Program-made: the position numbers and the translations under genes
NCBI RefSeq assembly: GCF_000495795.1
Contig: NZ_AWGD01000028.1
Span: 21,676 to 85,675 of the forward strand
Length of the DNA stretch: 64,000 bases
Source: Asticcacaulis sp. AC460
GTDB lineage: Bacteria; Pseudomonadota; Alphaproteobacteria; Caulobacterales; Caulobacteraceae
Direction of reading: 5' to 3'
The notes under the pieces: generated by a model
What the model was told of the DNA's origin: nothing
What the model saw: only the letters and a program-made list of their open reading frames with translations
Database searches by the model: none
In this document: positions 42,837 to 51,941 of the stretch, in pieces
Numbering within the stretch: the stretch's first letter is position 1
How the letters are laid out: each line of letters opens with the position of its first letter

Positions 42837-43002
42837 TTTTAGCTCAAACGCCTTGGGGCTTTTGCAGATCGGCCACACTGCGGCGTAAACGATTGCAAAA
42901 TCGCGGTTGATAACTGAAATTTAGAAAGACTTAAGACTCTCGACAATAGCTTAACCGCACGTTTACCCTCTGAATTGCATGCGAATCACGGCGGGACATT
43001 AA

Positions 43003-45594
43003 GTGGCGTCAGGACGTCAACATCAGCGAACGTCCGCCCCCAGGACAGACGCCGCGTCGGCGCGCCGCCCACGTGAAGATGCGACGCCGTCTGCCGGCCC
43101 GCGCGACTTCAAACAGGTTCTCAAATCCTCGGCCATGTCGATGGCCACCTACCCGGTTGGCAAGTCGATGCCGCTGTGGATTCGCCTGGGCGCCCTGGGG
43201 CTTACACTGGGTCTGGTCCTGTTCATGGGCCTGTCGACGCTTCAGCTCAACAACAGCCTGTCGGCCGACAAGGACAGCGAAGGCAACACCCTGTTGTCAG
43301 CCGCGCAGCTCACCGCCGCGCGCGCGGAGACCCGCCTGACCGCCGCGCGGACGGCGCTGGATGCCGCCGCCCTGCACCTGGCCGCCAAGCCGGACGACGC
43401 CCTGACCGCTGCCGAGCATGGCCTAAAACTTTCGCGTGGCGCGGCGCTGGGCGTGGCCGTCGTCAAGGATGGCACCATCGTCGCCCGCCAGGGTAATGAC
43501 GAACCGGCCCTGATCCTGCGCGCGGCGCAGGACGCCAAGGACACCGGCCTGCTGACGCTGAACCAGAGCCTGACACCGCAGCCCCGCCCCTATCTGGTGG
43601 CGCGCGGCGGTAATATCGCCCTGGTCGCCCGCCTGGACGGCGAACTGGCGCCCCCCCAGGCCAACGGATTAAGCCTTCTGGTCGACAGCGGCGGTACCAT
43701 TGTCGAAGCCTCGGACGAAGCCCTGATCGGCCAGGATATCCGCGACGCCCTCAACGTCAGCTACAACCAGCTTCGCGCCCGCGCCGACAGCCGCGACCTG
43801 ATCCAGGGCGCGCGCGACGGCGGCGGCTTCGTCAAGCTGGCCTCCGCCCCCCAGGCCGACGGCCTGATCGCGGTGGCCGGCGTGCCGACACAACAGTTCT
43901 ATTCGTCCTCCGCAGCCTGGGTCAAAGGCCTGATCTTTGTCGGCGGCCCTTTGCTGATCGGGGCCCTGTTCGGCCTCCTGCTGGTCTTCCAGGCGCGCAA
44001 GAGCCAGTCCGACGCCCTGCAGTTCCAGGCCAATGAGCAGCGCTACCGCCTGGCCGTCGAAGCGGCCCGCTGCGGCATCTGGGACTGGGATCTGGAGCAG
44101 GACCTGATCTACATGTCCGACGTCACCGGCGTCATGCTGGGCTGGGGCGGCGGCGGCGTGGCGACGACCGGCGAATTCGTCAACCGGGTGGCGCCAGAAC
44201 ACCGCGCCGACGTCATGAAGGCGCTGGACACCGCGCGGCTGAAAGGTGCATTCGACGTCTCTTTCCGCGTACCCAATGCCGAGGGCAAGTCGATCTGGGT
44301 CGATGTCCGCGGCCAGTCGGTCGGCGCCCGCACGCAACTTGGCTTCATGCGGCTGAACGGCGTCGCCCTGGACGTGTCGGACGAGCGCATGGCCCAGTCG
44401 CGGGCCCAGCGCGCCGAGGCCCGGCTTCTGGACGCCATCAATTCGGTCAGCGACGCCTTCGTGCTGTGGGATCGGCGCCATCGCCTGTTGATGTGGAACA
44501 CGACCTTCGGCGAAACCTTCGGCATCGACGAGCGTTTCCTGCGTGTCGGTACTCCGCGCGAACTGATCGACCAGGTGATGCAGATCGCCATACGCCGCCA
44601 TCAACCGGCGCCGGACGCCCGCGATGGCGTCTACGAAGCTGAGCTGAACAACGGCCGCTGGATCCAGATTTCGGAAAGCCGCACCCTGGAAGGCGGCCGG
44701 GTGCTGACCGGCACCGACATCACCGCCGTCAAGGTCCAGGAAGAGTTCCGCCGCCGCAACGAAGAAGCCTTGCAGGAACTGGTCGAGAAGCTGGAGCAGT
44801 CGCGCCAGCAGCAGATGATCCTGGCGCGCAAGTACGAAATGGCCAAGATCCGCGCCGAGGCGGCCAACCATGCCAAGAGCGAATTCCTGGCCAACATGTC
44901 GCACGAACTGCGCACGCCGCTGAACGCCATCAACGGCTTCTCCGAGATCATGGCGACCGAAATGTTCGGACCGCTGGGTCATGCGCGCTACAAGGAATAT
45001 GCCGGCGACATCCTGGGCTCGGGCCAGCACCTGCTCAGCCTGATCAACGACATCCTCGACATGTCGAAGATCGAAGCCGGAAAAATGACCCTGCGCATCG
45101 AGCCGGTGAGCCTGGACGAGGTGATCGAGGACACGCTGCGCCTTGTGCGGCAACGGGCGGAAAAGGCCGGCCTCAAGATAAGGGTGCACATGCCGCAACT
45201 GCCCGAGATCGAGGCCGATTTCCGTGCACTGAAGCAGATCCTGCTGAACCTGCTGACCAATGCCATCAAGTTCACGCCGCAGCACGGCACGGTGACGGTG
45301 TCGGCGGCCATGACCGACGATAATGTCCATATCGCTGTGTCGGACACCGGCATCGGCATCGCGTCGAAGGACATGGAGCGTCTGGCCCGGCCGTTCGAGC
45401 AGATCGAGAACCAGTTCTCGAAAACCAAGGAAGGTACGGGTCTGGGCCTGGCGCTCACCAAATCGCTGATCGAGATGCACAATGGCCGTCTCGAGATCGA
45501 CAGCACCGAAGGCCAGGGCACGACGGTCAATGTTATCCTGCCGATCCGTCAGGTGACTGCGGTCGCCCATGACGAAGACGCCGTAGCGGCCTGA
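43003..45594 (+). CDS. pleC: PleC-type sensor histidine kinase/phosphatase
   Basis: 863 residues from a GTG start. Two membrane segments (about 56-79 and 300-325) enclose a ~225-residue periplasmic domain; then one or two PAS domains (about 345-585), a coiled coil, and a HisKA/HATPase core. The phospho-acceptor His is near 634 in SHELRTPLNAINGF and the ATPase has N, G1 and G2 boxes ending EGTGLGLALTKS. The layout and the H-box through IEAGKM match PleC of Caulobacter, which sets cell polarity by controlling DivK and PleD phosphorylation. DivJ, the counterpart, has more membrane segments. The symbol rests on architecture and remembered sequence, not a search. Confidence 0.7.
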   Translation: MASGRQHQRTSAPRTDAASARRPREDATPSAGPRDFKQVLKSSAMSMATYPVGKSMPLWIRLGALGLTLGLVLFMGLSTLQLNNSLSADKDSEGNTLLSAAQLTAARAETRLTAARTALDAAALHLAAKPDDALTAAEHGLKLSRGAALGVAVVKDGTIVARQGNDEPALILRAAQDAKDTGLLTLNQSLTPQPRPYLVARGGNIALVARLDGELAPPQANGLSLLVDSGGTIVEASDEALIGQDIRDALNVSYNQLRARADSRDLIQGARDGGGFVKLASAPQADGLIAVAGVPTQQFYSSSAAWVKGLIFVGGPLLIGALFGLLLVFQARKSQSDALQFQANEQRYRLAVEAARCGIWDWDLEQDLIYMSDVTGVMLGWGGGGVATTGEFVNRVAPEHRADVMKALDTARLKGAFDVSFRVPNAEGKSIWVDVRGQSVGARTQLGFMRLNGVALDVSDERMAQSRAQRAEARLLDAINSVSDAFVLWDRRHRLLMWNTTFGETFGIDERFLRVGTPRELIDQVMQIAIRRHQPAPDARDGVYEAELNNGRWIQISESRTLEGGRVLTGTDITAVKVQEEFRRRNEEALQELVEKLEQSRQQQMILARKYEMAKIRAEAANHAKSEFLANMSHELRTPLNAINGFSEIMATEMFGPLGHARYKEYAGDILGSGQHLLSLINDILDMSKIEAGKMTLRIEPVSLDEVIEDTLRLVRQRAEKAGLKIRVHMPQLPEIEADFRALKQILLNLLTNAIKFTPQHGTVTVSAAMTDDNVHIAVSDTGIGIASKDMERLARPFEQIENQFSKTKEGTGLGLALTKSLIEMHNGRLEIDSTEGQGTTVNVILPIRQVTAVAHDEDAVAA

Positions 45595-45609
45595 TCCGGA
45601 GGAAAAAGA

Positions 45610-45631
45610 CGCAGGCCATACCTGGCCTGCG
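45610..45631 (+). terminator. Hairpin after the pleC-type gene
   Basis: CGCAGGCC and GGCCTGCG form a perfect 8-bp stem with a 6-nt loop, 15 nt past the stop codon. No strong U-run follows, so termination efficiency is uncertain. Confidence 0.45.
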
Positions 45632-45646
45632 CCTCATATCAAAGAT

Positions 45647-45752
45647 TTAGAGCGCGTTTCGATCCGGCAGAATCGGATCGGCGCTCTAAGTTTTTGTTTT
45701 TACGCGCATCTTAATCCAAAAAGTGCGTCACACTTTTTGGGATGCGCTCTAA
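45647..45752. repeat. 106-bp repeat element with TTAGAGCGC inverted ends
   Basis: Begins TTAGAGCGCGTTTCGATCCG and ends GATGCGCTCTAA. Internally it has two foldable parts, around GATCCGGCAGAATCGGATC and around CCAAAAAGTG/CACTTTTTGG. It is nearly identical to 53464-53569. The TAG of the M56/M23 gene lies inside its right inverted end. Confidence 0.8.
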
Positions 45753-47140
45753 CCCGCATTGGGCAGGGGAATCCGGCCCACTGGATCGACGGCCTTACCG
45801 TTTTCGAACACCCCGATATGGACGTGGGGTCCGGTGCTGCGCCCGGTATTGCCTGACTTGGCGACCTCTTGCCCGGCAGCGACCGTGTCGCCGACTTTCA
45901 CCTCGAAGTCGCCAAGATGCATGTAGTGCGTCACCAGACCATTGCCATGATCAATGTCCAATACCTTGCCGAACCACGGCTCAGCCAAATCGGCACGCGT
46001 CACCCGGCCGCTCGCCGGAGCGCGGACCGGCATGCCGATCGGGGTAGCGACATCGACGCCATCATGCTGCGACATCTCGCCGGTGACAGGGTTCCTGCGC
46101 ATGCCAAAGCCGCTCGACAGACGGCCTTCGACCGGCATGACCGTAAAGAACCGGGCCGGCGCCGATGTCGTCACTGCGGCTACAGATGTTGCCGGCCCCT
46201 GCGACCAGGCCAGTTGCGCCACGCTGAGCGGTACCAGAAGCAGGCCACCAGCGATGAGCCAAAGGCGCGTCTTGCCCCGGCCGGGTACAGGGTGCATAAT
46301 TTCGCTAATTCTCATGCGATAATCTCCAGATTTTGCGGGTGAGAAGGCCGCTGGAACGCATTGCCGTGCGTGTCCAGCGGCATGCTTGACAGCCATGATG
46401 AGAGATTCAGCATAGGCTTCGCGCATTTCGGGCGCCGCGGCGGTGACCCGAGCGTCGCAATCGAGCTCGGCTGCCAGCCGGCAATGCCGGGTCTGGGCGC
46501 GGACGAACGGATTGAACCACATCAGCACATCAAGCCATGCTAACACCGCAAAATAGAGCGGGTCGCGGCGGGTAAGGTGCGCGCGTTCGTGGCAGATGAT
46601 CAGGTGTGTCTGAACCGGCGACAAAAGCGCCAACAGGGGCTGGGGCAGAAGGATGGTTGCCTCACCCCAAGCCAGGGCTATGGCAGTACGGCCTGAAACG
46701 CGCACGCCTGCGCCCAAGGCCAGGCTGGGCGCGGCGCGACCGCAGGTCAGGGCGATACGAATCTGGGTATGCAAAAGACGGGTGGCCAGAACAGCGGTAA
46801 CGCCGGCATAGGCGATGACCGTGGCCAGAGGCCATAAACGCCATAAATCCGGATAAACCCGCGCCGGTTCGCCGGTCTCTGGTCCGGCTGGCACAAAGCC
46901 GCCATCAATACCCGTGGCCTGCGGTAGAGGCAGCGGCAAGGAGAGATGGATGTCGAACAGTTGCGCTACGGCCAAGACGCCCAGCCCCACAGCGACCGGC
47001 GCCAGCAACAAAAGCAGGAAGGATTTTTCCGCCTGGTCGCGCGGAGCATGGGGCGTGCGAACGGAAAACCGGCGCATCAGATAAAGAGCGGCGCTCCAGA
47101 GAAACGGCAACACCCCAACGACCACGATCACCGTGCTCAT
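45749..47140 (-). CDS. BlaR1-like M56 membrane peptidase fused to an M23 (LytM) peptidoglycan peptidase domain
   Basis: 463 residues. The N-terminal part has membrane segments (about 1-22, 41-62, 100-122) and the M56 zinc motif ICHERAH at about 184-188 with a third ligand Glu near 225 in AAELDCDA. A membrane segment follows at 292-312, then a periplasmic M23 domain with HDGVD (about 359-363), HYMHLG and GPHVHIG (about 439-441), all zinc ligands present. In BlaR1/MecR1 the equivalent position holds a penicillin-sensing domain. Overlapping the blaI-like repressor gene by 4 nt, it likely senses peptidoglycan state and triggers repressor inactivation, or cleaves peptidoglycan itself. Confidence 0.88.
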   Translation of the reverse strand: MSTVIVVVGVLPFLWSAALYLMRRFSVRTPHAPRDQAEKSFLLLLLAPVAVGLGVLAVAQLFDIHLSLPLPLPQATGIDGGFVPAGPETGEPARVYPDLWRLWPLATVIAYAGVTAVLATRLLHTQIRIALTCGRAAPSLALGAGVRVSGRTAIALAWGEATILLPQPLLALLSPVQTHLIICHERAHLTRRDPLYFAVLAWLDVLMWFNPFVRAQTRHCRLAAELDCDARVTAAAPEMREAYAESLIMAVKHAAGHARQCVPAAFSPAKSGDYRMRISEIMHPVPGRGKTRLWLIAGGLLLVPLSVAQLAWSQGPATSVAAVTTSAPARFFTVMPVEGRLSSGFGMRRNPVTGEMSQHDGVDVATPIGMPVRAPASGRVTRADLAEPWFGKVLDIDHGNGLVTHYMHLGDFEVKVGDTVAAGQEVAKSGNTGRSTGPHVHIGVFENGKAVDPVGRIPLPNAG

Positions 47141-47526
47141 ACCTTGTCCTCACCTTTCGCCGCATCCGACAATTGCTCGAGCAGGGCCTCCAACTCGGCG
47201 ATCTCGCCGGGCGAGACCAGCTTGCTGCCGGCAAAGGCCGCAGCCGGCAGGGGCGCATCCAGGTCGAGAACATCGCGGGCGAAGGCGCTGGCCAGCACGG
47301 CCAGGGTCTCGATCTTGGACTGGGAGGCAGCGTAGGTATTGAGGCCGTGAAATGCCTCGATCCTGACCAAACCTTTCTCGACCATGCGCTCCAACGTCTT
47401 GCGTGTTGCCGAATAGGACCAGCGTGTTTCCGCTGCGCTGGCGTCATGCAGTTCACGGGCACTGAGGCGTCCGCGCTGCCACAGATGGCGCAGAAGTTTC
47501 AGTTCGAAGTCACTGGGCTTAACCAT
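47137..47526 (-). CDS. BlaI/MecI-family transcriptional repressor
   Basis: 129 residues with the winged-helix domain of the penicillinase-repressor family (ELKLLRHLWQRGRLSARELHD, SATRKTLERMVEKGLVRIE) and a C-terminal dimerisation helix pair. Such repressors are inactivated by proteolysis started by an M56 membrane peptidase, exactly the neighbour gene here. A perfect palindrome at 47541-47558 just before the start codon is a likely operator. No beta-lactamase gene is adjacent, so the target is not obviously resistance. Confidence 0.9.
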   Translation of the reverse strand: MVKPSDFELKLLRHLWQRGRLSARELHDASAAETRWSYSATRKTLERMVEKGLVRIEAFHGLNTYAASQSKIETLAVLASAFARDVLDLDAPLPAAAFAGSKLVSPGEIAELEALLEQLSDAAKGEDKV

Positions 47527-47540
47527 TATTACCGATCCTC

Positions 47541-47570
47541 ATGCGACGGATGTCGCATCTATGTGACATA
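47541..47570. promoter_or_regulatory. Tandem palindromes upstream of the BlaI-type gene
   Basis: ATGCGAC-GGAT-GTCGCAT at 47541-47558 (perfect arms) and TATGT-G-ACATA at 47560-47570. They begin 15 nt before the start codon, where autoregulatory BlaI operators lie. The sequence differs from the TACA-type staphylococcal operator. Nothing else is seen in 47571-47773. Confidence 0.6.
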
Positions 47571-47773
47571 AACCAGGAGCTGGCAACTGAAATCTTGACG
47601 CATTTGGCCGCGGCCTCGCCCCCCATACCGGTTACTTCGGTCACTTCGGTCGCTTCGGGTGCCAGAACGGCGCCGCCGGTGATGAATCCCTGGCGGTGGC
47701 CGTCGCCGGCAGTTATCGCCGCATACCTCTGGGCGCGGCGATTTCCAGCGCGATGTCTTCGCAAAAGCGCGTG

Positions 47774-50700
47774 TTACCAGACGATATGACTCAGCACGTC
47801 CGCCCGGCCGGCGTCGCGGATCATCACCAGGTTCTCGCCTCCCAGGTTGATGACGACATCGGCACCGGTCTGCGTCACCAGGCCGGTACTCACCACGCCG
47901 GACGTATAGGCGCTGACGTTGATGATATCGTCTTGGGCCGCGGTGAAATCGGTGATCTCGTCCGCCCGGCTACCGGTCTGAAACAGAAAAACATCCAGCC
48001 CCGCACCGCCGGTCAATGTGTCATTGCCCCCCAAGCCGTTCAGGAGGTTATTGCCGGCATTGCCGATCAGGAGGTTCGAAACGCTGTTCCCCGTGGCGTC
48101 GATATTGGCCGTTCCGGTGAGTTCCAGCACCTCGGCATATCGGCCGGTCAGGGTGTAGGTGGCGGTCGAGAAAATGACGTCGCGCCCTTCGCCGCTGTTT
48201 TCGACCACCTTGTCATTTGTATCCTGAACGAAATAGGTGTCGTCACCCAGTCCACCGGCCAGGGTGTCCCGGCCCGCACCACCATCCAGGACGTTGTTGC
48301 CGGAATTTCCCGTCAGCCGGTTGCCGACGCCGTTCCCCGTCGCTACCAGGTTCGCCGTCCCGGTGAGAACCAGATTTTCGACGACCGTCCCAACCAGGCT
48401 TAAGCTGACCGAAGACTGCACCGTGTCGATGCCTTCGCCGGCCAGCTCAGTGACACGGTCGCCGGACTGGTCGACAAAGTAGGTGTCGTCCCCCAGTCCG
48501 CCGATCATCGTGTCCGCGCCGACGCCGCCGGTCAGGGCATTGTTTCCGGCATTGCCTGTCAGGCTGTTGTTCAGACTGTTGCCCGTGCCGCTCAGGTTTG
48601 CTGTACCCGTCAGTTCCAGCCGCTCGATATTGGCGCCAAGCGTGTAGCTGGCGGAGGCGCGGACAAGGTCATTGCCCTCCCCGGCCGCTTCGATGGTCAC
48701 GTCCGAGGCGATGTTGACGACAAAAGTGTCGTCGCCCAGTCCGCCGGTCAGGGTATCGGTGCCCGCGCCAGCATCCAGCAGGTTGTGTCCGCTATTGCCG
48801 ACCAGGCTGTTGGCCAGGCTGTTGCCCGTCGCGGTCAGGTTGGCGGCGCCGGTCAGGGCCAGAACCTCGGCGTTGATGCCGGCCAGGCTGTAGCTGACCG
48901 AGCTGAAAATGACGTCGTTGCCCTCGCCGCTGAGCTCGACCACCTTGTCGCCCGCGTTCTGGACAAAGTAGGTGTCGTCGCCCAATCCCCCGGTCAGGAT
49001 ATTGACGCCGGCATTGCCGGTCAGGGTGTTGTTCAAGGTATTGCCCTTGCCGTTGACGACGTTGCTCCCTTGCAGGACCAAGGCTTCGACGCCGGTCCCC
49101 AAGGTAAAGCTGACCGTCGAGAAAACGGTATCGTTGCCCTGCCCCACCTCTTCCAGCACAACGTCCGCAACGTCGTTGACGAAGTAGACGTCGTCGCCCT
49201 GGCCGCCGGTCATGGTGTCCGCGCCACCGTCGCCGTTCAGGGTGTCATTGCCGGCGCCGCCTTCCAGCCCGTCCTTGCCGGCGCCACCGTCGAGCAAATC
49301 CGCGCCCGCCAGGCCGAAGAGCAGATCGTCCCCGGTGGTTCCGTTCACTGTGTCGGCCGCGGCCGTGCCGTAGGTGGCGTCGCTGCGGAAAAGGCTCTGG
49401 TAGATGCCCATGCCCGAGCCGTCTTCATCGAAGCTGGCCCAGGCGATGACAAAGTCGCCATTGGACTGCGTCGTGACGCTGAGGAGGTTTTTGAAACTGT
49501 GGATGCTGGTCGGCGTGTAGTCGCTGACGAAGCGTTCGGTCTGCGCCGTGCCGTCGGCATTGAATATCCGGTAGTAGATGGCCGACGCATTGGAGTAGGC
49601 CACAACCCAGCCTCCGCCCGGCAGGGCAGCAACGTCCGGGAAATACAGGTTGGAGCTGGTCGGGCTGGTCACGTCGTGGCTCGACACCGGATTGCCCTCG
49701 GCGTCGTAGCGCAGCACGATCAGCTTGGGGTCATAAAAGGGCTTGCTGGCGCTATAGGTGCCGTCGAAGGTATAGGCCAGGACGAAGCCGCCATCGGCCA
49801 GAACGGTGACCACGCCGTTCTCATGATAGCCCTGTCCCTGCGAAGGCGCGGCTCCCAAAGTATCGCGACTGCGATCGCTGTTGTAGATGGCCCAGAGCAG
49901 CTGCGACTGCGTGGTGCTGGACTGGTCCTCCCAGGTCACAAGCCACTGACCACCCGCCATGGCGACGATTTTCGGATCGTTCAGCGAAGACTCGGCAGTC
50001 CCCGAAGAACTGTCGATAGTGAATTCGGCTTCGATGGCCACCCCACCGGCCGTTCGGTGCTGGGCCAGCAGTGTATAGGTGTGCACCCCGGAGACTATGG
50101 TGAAAACCACGCGCACCGTCACGCTGGTCCCGTCCGTCAGCGTCGCGGTCAGGTCGGACGAAGCCGATCCCGCGGCTTCGCTGCCGACCGCATTGCCGTC
50201 GCTGTCATAGTCCTGGCGGCGACGGCCGTCGGGGGAATCCCAGCTCACGCGCCACCCATCCGGCAACTGCGTCAATTCGGGGTTCTTCTGGTCTCCAGCG
50301 GTCGTGGTGTTGACCAGGGCAGCCGCCGTCGGGGCGTGGTCTTCGACCGGCGCGACACCGTAAGCCAGACTGGCCCCCAGGCCGACCACCCCGTCGCTGA
50401 CCGTATAGCTCAGGGTCATAGTGCCGGCAAAATCGGCAAACGGCGTAATAGTATAGGTACCGTTGCTGTTGGCGACGACAATGCCGTGACTGGCGGTCAG
50501 GTTGGTCACCACCAGCGGTGTCTCGACATTGGCGTCGCTGAAGCCCTGCAGCAACTGCGCGGTCGTAACGAAGTAAGCAGTATCCTCATGACCCAGTTCG
50601 AGAACGGCCTGGGCCCCCGTAAGTACCGGGGCGGCGTTGTCGATGATCGTAAAGACGCGCTGGTAGATATCGGAACCGAAGCTGACGAAGTCGCTTTCAC

Positions 50701-51778
50701 TATTGAAGCCATGCCAGCTGACGACGAAATTGCCGTTGCTGAGCGCGGTGACCGAAGGCAGGCGCTGGTCGAAATTGGTGACCTGGTTGATCACCAGTTC
50801 GGAACCCAGCTTGCTGCCGTCGGCATTGAAAACCTGGCCGTAAACATCCGGCTGGCCCGAAGCATTGTAATTTTCCCAGACAACCACCCAACGCCCGTTT
50901 GCCAAGGCGGTCACGGTTGCGTTGGGCGCGAAGACGCTGGCGGTCGTGTTGACGACGGTCGAGGCGATGATCTCCGCCCCCGTCGCATCGTAGACCTGTT
51001 GAATGACGGTGGTGTTGTTCGGCCCGCCGATGGCGATGACAACCCATCCGCCGTTCGACAGGCCGGCGACGCTGACACGCCCGCCTGACTGGGTAAAGAC
51101 CTCCGGACCGACCACCTGGCCGGACGCGTCGAAACGCTGGGAAACATGGAACTGGCCGAAGAGATTGTTGTGGCTGCCGAAGTGTTCCCAGGTGGCAATA
51201 TAGCCGCCATCGGTCAGAGCCGCGATGGACGGCGTGGCCTGGGACCCGACGGTCATCACGTTGAGCCGGACTTCGGCGCCCACCGCGACACCAGCGGCGT
51301 TGTAGGTCTGGCTGTAGATGCCGAACTGGTCGCCATCCTGGCCGTTCGAACCCCACACCACGACATAGCCGCCGCCGGTCAGGGCCGTGATATCCGGTGC
51401 CTGCTGTGAACCGGGGATGAAGGTGTTGACGGTGACGGCACTGCCGACCTTCGCGCCCAGGGCATCGTAGCGCTGGGACTCGACATTGACCCCGGTTTCG
51501 CCGTTTTTGTAGATCTCCCAGGTGACGATCCAGCCACCGTCGCTCAGGCCTATGACGGCGCTGTTGTTGCGGGCATCCAAGCCGGTCGTCACGGTGATTT
51601 GTCCGCCAGACTTGGTGCCGGCGGCCGTGTAGCGCTGCTGCAGGATGTGGACGCCGGACGTCCAGGTCACCACCCACCCGCCGTCTTCCAGCCAGGCAAT
51701 GTCCGATGTGTGCTGATCGCCGGAACGCGAGGTGTTTACGACGGTTTCATGGGTGATGCCGATCACAGCCAGTGTCAT
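47774..51778 (-). CDS. Large secreted RTX protein with propeller-like repeats and a cadherin-like domain
   Basis: 1334 residues. The first ~375 and residues ~520-800 are repeats of the form ALTDGGYVVTWxS...Q.YDA.G..VG.E..VN, typical of beta-propeller-like extracellular proteins. A cadherin-like domain (HEDTAYFVTTAQLLQGFSDAN) follows at ~380-465. Residues ~813-1290 are RTX nonapeptides in ~95-residue modules like those of the 28201 gene, closing with a type I secretion-like end (GGAGLDVFLFQTG, ITDFTAAQDDIINV). It lacks a signal peptide, as expected for type I export. It is probably a calcium-dependent adhesin or matrix protein. No ABC exporter genes are in the window. Confidence 0.88.
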   Translation of the reverse strand: MTLAVIGITHETVVNTSRSGDQHTSDIAWLEDGGWVVTWTSGVHILQQRYTAAGTKSGGQITVTTGLDARNNSAVIGLSDGGWIVTWEIYKNGETGVNVESQRYDALGAKVGSAVTVNTFIPGSQQAPDITALTGGGYVVVWGSNGQDGDQFGIYSQTYNAAGVAVGAEVRLNVMTVGSQATPSIAALTDGGYIATWEHFGSHNNLFGQFHVSQRFDASGQVVGPEVFTQSGGRVSVAGLSNGGWVVIAIGGPNNTTVIQQVYDATGAEIIASTVVNTTASVFAPNATVTALANGRWVVVWENYNASGQPDVYGQVFNADGSKLGSELVINQVTNFDQRLPSVTALSNGNFVVSWHGFNSESDFVSFGSDIYQRVFTIIDNAAPVLTGAQAVLELGHEDTAYFVTTAQLLQGFSDANVETPLVVTNLTASHGIVVANSNGTYTITPFADFAGTMTLSYTVSDGVVGLGASLAYGVAPVEDHAPTAAALVNTTTAGDQKNPELTQLPDGWRVSWDSPDGRRRQDYDSDGNAVGSEAAGSASSDLTATLTDGTSVTVRVVFTIVSGVHTYTLLAQHRTAGGVAIEAEFTIDSSSGTAESSLNDPKIVAMAGGQWLVTWEDQSSTTQSQLLWAIYNSDRSRDTLGAAPSQGQGYHENGVVTVLADGGFVLAYTFDGTYSASKPFYDPKLIVLRYDAEGNPVSSHDVTSPTSSNLYFPDVAALPGGGWVVAYSNASAIYYRIFNADGTAQTERFVSDYTPTSIHSFKNLLSVTTQSNGDFVIAWASFDEDGSGMGIYQSLFRSDATYGTAAADTVNGTTGDDLLFGLAGADLLDGGAGKDGLEGGAGNDTLNGDGGADTMTGGQGDDVYFVNDVADVVLEEVGQGNDTVFSTVSFTLGTGVEALVLQGSNVVNGKGNTLNNTLTGNAGVNILTGGLGDDTYFVQNAGDKVVELSGEGNDVIFSSVSYSLAGINAEVLALTGAANLTATGNSLANSLVGNSGHNLLDAGAGTDTLTGGLGDDTFVVNIASDVTIEAAGEGNDLVRASASYTLGANIERLELTGTANLSGTGNSLNNSLTGNAGNNALTGGVGADTMIGGLGDDTYFVDQSGDRVTELAGEGIDTVQSSVSLSLVGTVVENLVLTGTANLVATGNGVGNRLTGNSGNNVLDGGAGRDTLAGGLGDDTYFVQDTNDKVVENSGEGRDVIFSTATYTLTGRYAEVLELTGTANIDATGNSVSNLLIGNAGNNLLNGLGGNDTLTGGAGLDVFLFQTGSRADEITDFTAAQDDIINVSAYTSGVVSTGLVTQTGADVVINLGGENLVMIRDAGRADVLSHIVW

Positions 51779-51893
51779 GGTTCAGAGCCTTTGCGCAGAA
51801 GGGGCGCGGTGCGGTCTGTCGCCCCTACGGTGACGGGCTACAGGTGCAGACGCGAGGTCCCAGGTGGCGCAGAGTTGAACATATTACCGCATG

Positions 51894-51932
51894 GCGTTCT
51901 CTCCCGCATATGCGGGAGGGCGGCGGGTGAGG
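51894..51932. repeat. Intergenic hairpin repeat, CTCCCGC/GCGGGAG type
   Basis: CTCCCGCATATGCGGGAG is a perfect hairpin followed by GCGGGTGAGG. It lies 10 nt beyond the stop of the S33 hydrolase gene, between it and the RTX gene upstream region. Confidence 0.6.
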
Positions 51933-51941
51933 TGAATTCGC

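Noticed and set aside
43669..45570. 633-codon minus-strand frame opposite the PleC-type kinase
   Set aside because: Rich in His/Arg/Gln/Val, no domain; the kinase frame is complete with H, N and G boxes.
48785..51088. 767-codon plus-strand frame opposite the second RTX gene
   Set aside because: Shadow of repetitive RTX/propeller coding; no signal or domain, and the opposite strand is clearly coding.
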